Source of the DNA: Bifidobacterium breve
GTDB lineage: Bacteria; Bacteroidota; Bacteroidia; Flavobacteriales; Flavobacteriaceae
Assembly (NCBI GenBank): GCA_943326765.2
Contig: CALPUN020000004.1
Span: 1-34,382 of the forward strand
DNA: 34,382 bases
Direction of reading: 5' to 3'
Of the stretch, positions 28,894 to 34,382 are shown piece by piece (within the stretch, counting starts at the first letter, position 1; every line of letters begins with the position of its first letter). The notes beneath the pieces were generated by a model. It had not been told where the DNA came from. It searched no databases and was given only the letters and a program-made list of their open reading frames with translations. Both the position numbers and the translations under genes were made by a program.

Positions 28894-29376
28894 ATGAAAA
28901 ACATTTCTGTAACTACCCACCTTTCGGTTTTTGAAACCCTTCTGGAATTGCCAAATGAAATTCAAGATTTGATGGCACAAGCCATTGCTATTCGCAAAAC
29001 AGCTTATGCTCCTTACTCCAGATTTAGAGTCGGCGCTGCCCTTCTTCTAGACAACGGAAAAGTAGTCTTAGGATCCAATCAAGAAAACGCTGCTTATCCT
29101 TCCGGATTGTGCGCTGAACGGGTGGCTATCTTTCACGCAGGAGCGGTTTATCCCAACGCCAGAATTGTAAAAATGGCTATTACAGCAGCCTCCGACACCA
29201 ATACGACGACCGCTCCAATTCCGCCTTGTGGTGCTTGCCGACAATCGATTGCTGAATACGAATCCAAACAGGAATATCCAATCGAAATTTATTTTATGGG
29301 GGAAACCGGAACAATTCATAAATCGGATTCACTCAAAAATTTACTCCCCTTTACCTTCGATAAAAACTTCTTGTAG
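28894..29376 (+). CDS. cdd: Cytidine deaminase
   Basis: 160 aa; CAERVAIFHA and PPCGACRQSIAEY zinc motifs, YAPYSRFRVGAALL. Confidence 0.96.
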   Translation: MKNISVTTHLSVFETLLELPNEIQDLMAQAIAIRKTAYAPYSRFRVGAALLLDNGKVVLGSNQENAAYPSGLCAERVAIFHAGAVYPNARIVKMAITAASDTNTTTAPIPPCGACRQSIAEYESKQEYPIEIYFMGETGTIHKSDSLKNLLPFTFDKNFL

Positions 29377-29425
29377 AAACGTAAAAAATTACTCCTTTAA
29401 ATTTTAGTTCTTAGTCGGAATGTTT

Positions 29426-29448
29426 TACTTTTGCGATTCGCAAATTTG
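29426..29448 (+). promoter_or_regulatory. Putative pdhA promoter -7 box overlapping palindromes
   Basis: TACTTTTG (29426-29433), then TTGCGA-T-TCGCAA (29431-29443) and CAAATTTG (29441-29448). Confidence 0.4.
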
Positions 29449-29516
29449 TGTGTGAGTGAACTATTTTGCGTTGTATTCAATGTTTATTTAAAAATAACGC
29501 TTTATCAAAAGTAAAA

Positions 29517-30515
29517 ATGAAAGAAGTTACAAAAGAAGTTTATTTGAAGTGGTATGAAGACATGCTGCTTTGGAGAAAATTTGAAGACAAACTAGCCGCA
29601 CTTTACATTCAACAAAAAGTTAGAGGTTTTCTGCACTTATATAACGGTCAAGAAGCTGTTCTCGCTGGCGCATTGTACGCGATGGATTTGACTAAAGACA
29701 AAATGATTACGGCCTATAGAAATCACGTGCAACCAATTGGAATGGGTGTTGATCCCAAAGCGGTGATGGCAGAGCTTTTAGGAAAAGTTACTGGAACTTC
29801 CAAAGGAATGGGTGGATCTATGCACATCTTCTCTAAAGAAAAAGGATTTTATGGCGGACACGGTATCGTTGGGGCTCAAATCCCAGTGGGAGCCGGAATC
29901 GCTTTTGCCGATCAATATTTTAATACGGGTGGCGTTACCTTGACCTATTTTGGTGACGGTGCTGCCCGACAAGGTTCGCTTCATGAAGCTTTTAATATGG
30001 CGATGTTGTGGAAACTTCCCGTTGTTTTTATTGTAGAAAATAACGGTTATGCTATGGGAACATCCGTAGAACGAACTGCCAATCACACCGATATTTGGAA
30101 ACTTGGTTTAGGATATGAAATGCCTTGTGGACCTGTAGACGGAATGAATCCGGTGAAAGTAGCCGAAGCAATGCACGAAGCTATCGACAGAGCCCGTCGC
30201 GGTGACGGACCAACATTTTTAGAAATGAAAACGTACCGCTACCGAGGACACTCTATGTCGGATGCGCAATTATACCGATCCAAAGAAGAAGTAGAAGAAT
30301 ATAGAAAAATTGATCCTATCACACAAGTTTTGGATGTGATTAAAGATCAAAAATTTGCTACCGATGCTGAAATCGAAGCCATTGACGAACGAGTGAAAAA
30401 CCTTGTAGAAGAATGTGCCACCTTTGCTGAAGAATCTCCGTTCCCAGAAGTACAACAATTGTACGACGTGGTATACGAACAAGAAAATTATCCATTTATT
30501 CCACATAAACTATAA
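29517..30515 (+). CDS. pdhA: Pyruvate dehydrogenase E1 component, alpha subunit
   Basis: GHGIVGAQIPVGAGIAFADQY, TYFGDGAARQGSLHEAFNMAMLWKLPVVFIVENNGYAMGTSVER, YRYRGHSMSDAQLYR. Start ATG 29517. Confidence 0.95.
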   Translation: MKEVTKEVYLKWYEDMLLWRKFEDKLAALYIQQKVRGFLHLYNGQEAVLAGALYAMDLTKDKMITAYRNHVQPIGMGVDPKAVMAELLGKVTGTSKGMGGSMHIFSKEKGFYGGHGIVGAQIPVGAGIAFADQYFNTGGVTLTYFGDGAARQGSLHEAFNMAMLWKLPVVFIVENNGYAMGTSVERTANHTDIWKLGLGYEMPCGPVDGMNPVKVAEAMHEAIDRARRGDGPTFLEMKTYRYRGHSMSDAQLYRSKEEVEEYRKIDPITQVLDVIKDQKFATDAEIEAIDERVKNLVEECATFAEESPFPEVQQLYDVVYEQENYPFIPHKL

Positions 30516-30521
30516 TCGATT

Positions 30522-32168
30522 ATGGCAAAAATTATCACGATGCCACGCTTGAGTGATACTATGACCGAAGGAGTTGTAGCGAAATGGCTTAAGAAAGTGG
30601 GCGATAAAATTAGCGAAGGAGATATCTTAGCTGAAATTGAAACCGACAAAGCAACGATGGAATTTGAATCATTCAATTCCGGAACGCTTTTGCATATCGG
30701 AATTCATGAAGGCGAAACCGCTCCCGTTGATGCGCTCTTAGCCATCATTGGTGCCGAAGGAGAAGACATTACTCCACTATTGAATGCTGCTAAACAAGCT
30801 GCTACAACTTCAGCTCCAGTAGAAGAAGATGAAAAAGCTGAAGGCACACCATCAACCGACAACCAACAACCGACAACCACTTTACCAAAAGGGGTCGTTG
30901 TGGTGACCATGCCGCGCTTAAGCGATACCATGACCGACGGTACTGTAGCGACTTGGTTGAAAAAAATTGGAGATACAATAGCCGAAGGAGATATATTAGC
31001 CGAAATCGAAACCGATAAAGCTACCATGGAATTTGAATCTTTCAACGCTGGAACTTTATTGTTCATCGGCGTTAACGAAGGCGAAACCGCACCTGTCGAT
31101 AGCGTACTTGCCATTATTGGACCTGCAGGTACTGACATTACAGGCATCGCAGAAAATTATAAAAAAGGTGGTGCCTCAGCAGCAGCTGTATCCCCGAGCA
31201 CAGTTGAAGGGCACAAACCAACAGAAACCACAACAGAAGAAACGATTCAAGTAGTTTCTGACGGAAGAAGAATCTTTATATCGCCATTGGCAAAAAAAAT
31301 AGCGGAAGAAAAAGGCATTAATATCGCTCAGGTAAATGGGTCAGGTGAAAACGGACGTATCGTCAAAAGCGATATCGAAAATTATACGCCCTCGTCGCAA
31401 GGGGTCACCTCGGACGTAGCCGAGGGGCAACCGACAACCAACAACCAACAACCGACAACTGTAAAACCATTTGTTCCTGCTGGAGAAACCTTTACCGAGG
31501 AAATCAAAAATTCGCAAATGCGCAAAATCATTGCGAAACGTTTGTCAGAATCTATCTTCACCGCACCACATTTCTATTTGACTATAGAAGTAGCAATGGA
31601 CGAGGCTATGAAATCAAGAGCGACGATTAACACGATTCCAGACACCAAAGTTTCGTTCAACGATATGGTGATCAAAGCCTGTGCAATGGCGTTGAAAAAA
31701 CATCCGAAAGTAAACTCTCAATGGAGAGAAGACGCTATCATCATTAACCATCATGTCAATGTGGGAGTTGCTGTAGCTGTTGAAGACGGATTGGTAGTAC
31801 CCGTTTTACAATTCACCGATCAAATGAGTTTGTCTCAAATTGGCAATAGCGTAAAAGATTTAGCAGGAAGAGCCAAATCGAAAAAATTACAACCTGCAGA
31901 AATGGAAGGTAGTACTTTTACGGTTTCTAATCTGGGTATGTTTGGTATTTCAGAATTCACTTCTATTATCAATCAACCCAATTCCGCGATTTTATCCGTT
32001 GGCGCTATCGAAGAAAAGCCTGTCGTAAGAAACGGACAAATTGTAGTTGGAAATACCATGAAAGTTACTTTAGCTTGCGATCATAGAACTGTAGATGGTG
32101 CTACTGGAGCACAATTCCTTCAAACACTAAGACAGTATTTGGAAAATCCAGTAACAATGTTAGCCTAA
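30522..32168 (+). CDS. pdhC: Pyruvate dehydrogenase complex dihydrolipoamide acetyltransferase (E2), two lipoyl domains
   Basis: 548 aa; two ETDKATMEFESFN lipoyl motifs, PSBD (FISPLAKKIAEEKGINIAQVNGSGENGRIVKSDIENY), catalytic ACDHRTVDGATGAQFL. Confidence 0.95.
   Translation: MAKIITMPRLSDTMTEGVVAKWLKKVGDKISEGDILAEIETDKATMEFESFNSGTLLHIGIHEGETAPVDALLAIIGAEGEDITPLLNAAKQAATTSAPVEEDEKAEGTPSTDNQQPTTTLPKGVVVVTMPRLSDTMTDGTVATWLKKIGDTIAEGDILAEIETDKATMEFESFNAGTLLFIGVNEGETAPVDSVLAIIGPAGTDITGIAENYKKGGASAAAVSPSTVEGHKPTETTTEETIQVVSDGRRIFISPLAKKIAEEKGINIAQVNGSGENGRIVKSDIENYTPSSQGVTSDVAEGQPTTNNQQPTTVKPFVPAGETFTEEIKNSQMRKIIAKRLSESIFTAPHFYLTIEVAMDEAMKSRATINTIPDTKVSFNDMVIKACAMALKKHPKVNSQWREDAIIINHHVNVGVAVAVEDGLVVPVLQFTDQMSLSQIGNSVKDLAGRAKSKKLQPAEMEGSTFTVSNLGMFGISEFTSIINQPNSAILSVGAIEEKPVVRNGQIVVGNTMKVTLACDHRTVDGATGAQFLQTLRQYLENPVTMLA
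30853..30880 (+). repeat. Heptamer tandem repeat inside pdhC linker 1
   Basis: CAACCGA CAACCAA CAACCGA CAACCAC, four contiguous 7-mers, encoding STDNQQPTT. Confidence 0.8.
31408..31425 (+). repeat. Palindrome inside pdhC linker 3 (REP-like)
   Basis: CCTCGG-ACGTAG-CCGAGG perfect 6-bp stem; partial resemblance to the elements at 32182 and 34256. Confidence 0.5.
31428..31462 (+). repeat. Heptamer tandem repeat inside pdhC linker 3
   Basis: CAACCGA CAACCAA CAACCAA CAACCGA CAACTGT, encoding QPTTNNQQPTT. Confidence 0.8.
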
Positions 32169-32181
32169 CTAATTTTACCAA

Positions 32182-32199
32182 CCCGAGCGCAGTCGAGGG
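32182..32199. repeat. REP-like element CCCGAGCGCAGTCGAGGG
   Basis: Shares CGAG[C/T]GCAGTCGAGG with 34256-34273; terminal CCC/GGG complementary. Confidence 0.65.
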
Positions 32200-32216
32200 C
32201 ATCATTATTAAAATAC

Positions 32217-32255
32217 AAATTCCCGTTGTGATACTTCAGAACGGGAATTTTTTAT
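32217..32255 (+). terminator. Terminator after pdhC
   Basis: AAATTCCCGTT ... AACGGGAATTT perfect 11-bp stem plus T-tract. Confidence 0.85.
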
Positions 32256-32280
32256 TTAATTTACAATATAAATCCACATC

Positions 32281-34128
32281 ATGAAAAAGCTAATTACTCT
32301 TTGTTTTCTATCAACTCTTTTATCTTGCCAAAAAAAAGAAGTTGCTGCAATACCTCAATTCGTCAAAGACGAACATTCTTTCTCCACCCCAAATGATGCT
32401 GTAGTAAAACACTTGGACTTAGATATCAAAGTCGACTTTGATTCACAAACCATATTTGGTAAAGCCTCCTGGACAATTGAAAATACATCCAAAGGAAACA
32501 CCATTATCTTTGACACTAATACATTAAACATTACTAAAGTTACCCTAGGTAATGATGAAAAAGTAGCGGAATATTGCATGGGGAAAGCCGTTGAATTCCA
32601 TGGCAAACCAGTTCATATTTCCATAGATGCCAACACCACCAAAGTCAATATCTACTACAACACTACCAAAGATGCTGTGGCACTGCAATGGTTAAATCCA
32701 GCGCAAACGGCTGATAAAAAGAAACCGTTTCTATTCTCTCAAGGCGAAAGCATTTGGTCTCGCACTTGGATACCGTGTCAAGATTCTCCTGGAATTCGAT
32801 TCACTTACAACGCCAAAGTTTCTGTTCCTAAAGATTTATTGGCAGTAATGAGCGCCACCAATCCACAACAAAAAAATGACACTGGAATTTATACTTTTCA
32901 ACAAAAAAACCCGATTCCTTCCTATCTTATGGCTATTGCTGTGGGAGACCTTCAATTTCAAGCTATTGACAGTCGAACCGGAGTGTATGCCGAACCATCC
33001 TTACTAACAAAAGCCGCCTGGGAATTTGCCGAATTAGGTAAAATGGTAAATACCGCGGAAAAATTATTTGGCCCCTACCAATGGGGGCGCTACGATGTTC
33101 TAGTACTTCCGCCTAGTTTCCCTTATGGCGGCATGGAAAACCCCAACTTGACGTTCTTAACTCCTGGCGTTCTTGCAGGCGACCGTTCGCTAAGCAGTTT
33201 GCTGGCGCACGAATTGGGCCATAGTTGGAGTGGCAACTTAGTGACCAACGCCACTTGGAACGACATTTGGCTCAACGAAGGGTTCACTACTTATGTAGAA
33301 CACCGAATTGGTGAAGCTATTTTCGGAGTGAAAGAAGCTAAAATGCAAGATGTTTTGAGTCGAAAATCGCTCTATGACAACATGAAGGATTACGGACCGA
33401 ACAATGCCGAAACCCAACTCAAAGTAAATGTTGATGGCAAAAATGCTGATGATTCCCTTAGTGATATTCCGTATGAAAAAGGATATGCTTTTCTACAAAC
33501 CGTCGAAAACATGGTAGGTCGTGAAAAATTTGATATTTTCATTACGAAATATTTCAACAGTCATGCCTTCCAATCCATTACTACTGAAGACTTCTTAAAA
33601 TATTTTAATGAAAATCTTATCAAAGGCGATAAAGCATTAGCTTCAAAAATCAAAGCCGAAGAATGGATTTACAAACCCGATATTCCATCGAATATCATCG
33701 TTCCGATTTCCAAAGATTTCAACACCATCGATAGCATTCAAGCGAATTGGCGCAAAATGGGCATCAAAGGATTGAGTAGCATCATCAAATCAACCAACGA
33801 AAAACAATACTTTATCGATCATCTTCCCGAAGACATTATCCCCAAAGAAATGACCGATTTGGATGCCGAATTTCATTTCTCCGACAAAGGCAATTTTGTC
33901 ATCAAGCGGCAGTGGTTTGTCATTGCCATCAAGCACCACTACCAACCCGCGTATCCCGCCATCGAAGCGTTTATGATTGCTACAAGCCGCACAGGTTCGT
34001 TACAAATGCTCTACAAAGAAATGGTCAAAACACCACAAGGAAAAGTCTGGGCGAAACGTATTTTTGAAAAAGCGAAATCGGGGTATCATCTCACGACCGT
34101 ACAAGATTTGCAACGCACTTTAAAGTAA
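32281..34128 (+). CDS. M1 family metallopeptidase lipoprotein (aminopeptidase / LTA4 hydrolase-like)
   Basis: 615 aa; lipobox-like STLLSC, PSFPYGGMENPNLTF, zinc motif HELGHSWSGNLVTNATWNDIWLNEGFTTYVEHRI. Confidence 0.94.
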   Translation: MKKLITLCFLSTLLSCQKKEVAAIPQFVKDEHSFSTPNDAVVKHLDLDIKVDFDSQTIFGKASWTIENTSKGNTIIFDTNTLNITKVTLGNDEKVAEYCMGKAVEFHGKPVHISIDANTTKVNIYYNTTKDAVALQWLNPAQTADKKKPFLFSQGESIWSRTWIPCQDSPGIRFTYNAKVSVPKDLLAVMSATNPQQKNDTGIYTFQQKNPIPSYLMAIAVGDLQFQAIDSRTGVYAEPSLLTKAAWEFAELGKMVNTAEKLFGPYQWGRYDVLVLPPSFPYGGMENPNLTFLTPGVLAGDRSLSSLLAHELGHSWSGNLVTNATWNDIWLNEGFTTYVEHRIGEAIFGVKEAKMQDVLSRKSLYDNMKDYGPNNAETQLKVNVDGKNADDSLSDIPYEKGYAFLQTVENMVGREKFDIFITKYFNSHAFQSITTEDFLKYFNENLIKGDKALASKIKAEEWIYKPDIPSNIIVPISKDFNTIDSIQANWRKMGIKGLSSIIKSTNEKQYFIDHLPEDIIPKEMTDLDAEFHFSDKGNFVIKRQWFVIAIKHHYQPAYPAIEAFMIATSRTGSLQMLYKEMVKTPQGKVWAKRIFEKAKSGYHLTTVQDLQRTLK

Positions 34129-34170
34129 AAATAGAGCATCTCAGTTTTGCTAAGTCATTGATCATTTTTG

Positions 34171-34318
34171 GCGTGCCGGCTCTAGAAAACCTCTAGTACT
34201 GAGGAACATCGGGCGAGCCGTCGGGCTGTTCGCTGCAATCTTTTTTGTTTGTCACACCGAGTGCAGTCGAGGTACTTTTTTTAAAACAAAAAAGGATTTC
34301 CACTGCCATCCCTCACGC
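34171..34318. repeat. Dispersed structured element, copy 2 (candidate structured RNA or palindromic repeat)
   Basis: Outer GCGTG (34171-34175)/CACGC (34314-34318); CGGCTC (34177-34182)/GAGCCG (34215-34220); GGG (34223-34225)/CCC (34310-34312); AATC-TTTTTTGTTT (34237-34250)/AAACAAAAAA-G-GATT (34284-34298). Confidence 0.65.
34256..34273. repeat. REP-like element ACCGAGTGCAGTCGAGGT in the apical loop of structured element copy 2
   Basis: Same core as 32182-32199; terminal ACC/GGT complementary. Confidence 0.65.
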
Positions 34319-34382
34319 GGGCGAGCGGAACAAATTTAAAAGGGGTATACTTGCCACGGAATTATTTCACTTCTTGGCGACT

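Noticed and set aside
30853-31462. Heptamer repeats considered as a CRISPR or VNTR array
   Set aside because: Units are only 7 bp with no spacers, so not CRISPR; VNTR behaviour cannot be judged from one sequence.
1-34382. Insertion sequence, prophage, toxin-antitoxin or defence island
   Set aside because: No transposase, integrase, phage structural, nuclease/helicase defence or toxin-like ORFs are recognisable; genes are mostly housekeeping.

Overview
The window looks like a Flavobacterium-type chromosomal segment. I base this on AT-rich codon usage, Bacteroidetes-type promoters (TTG-N19-TANNTTTG), and a gldJ / porU-porV gliding and type IX secretion locus. About 27 protein genes are supportable: purE, an M3 peptidase, a UbiA-like membrane protein, gcvP, a group III truncated hemoglobin, a KAS III-like enzyme, a methyltransferase, a GT2, a MlaE/MlaF pair, mannose-1-P guanylyltransferase, a SprT-like protein, an SDR, an acyl-CoA dehydrogenase, anmK, a Glu/Leu-type dehydrogenase, a TonB-like protein, folC, murF, gldJ, porU, porV, cdd, pdhA, a two-lipoyl-domain pdhC and an M1 peptidase lipoprotein. 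There is one tRNA-Val(UAC). I found no mobile element, CRISPR array, prophage or obvious defence system. The most unusual material is non-coding. (1) Two dispersed, potentially structured elements (about 520-661 and 34171-34318) share a conserved core around a long hairpin; the hairpin sequence differs but its pairing, including a bulged G, is kept. (2) Perfectly 7-bp-periodic short repeats occur upstream of purE, as an inverted pair upstream of the SprT gene, and in frame inside two pdhC linkers. (3) REP-like palindromes with a CGAGYGCAGTCGAGG core occur twice, with a related-looking palindrome in a pdhC linker. (4) Four genes have terminator-like hairpins only about 11-26 nt upstream of their start codons. 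All assignments come from reading the sequence; no searches or folding programs were run.
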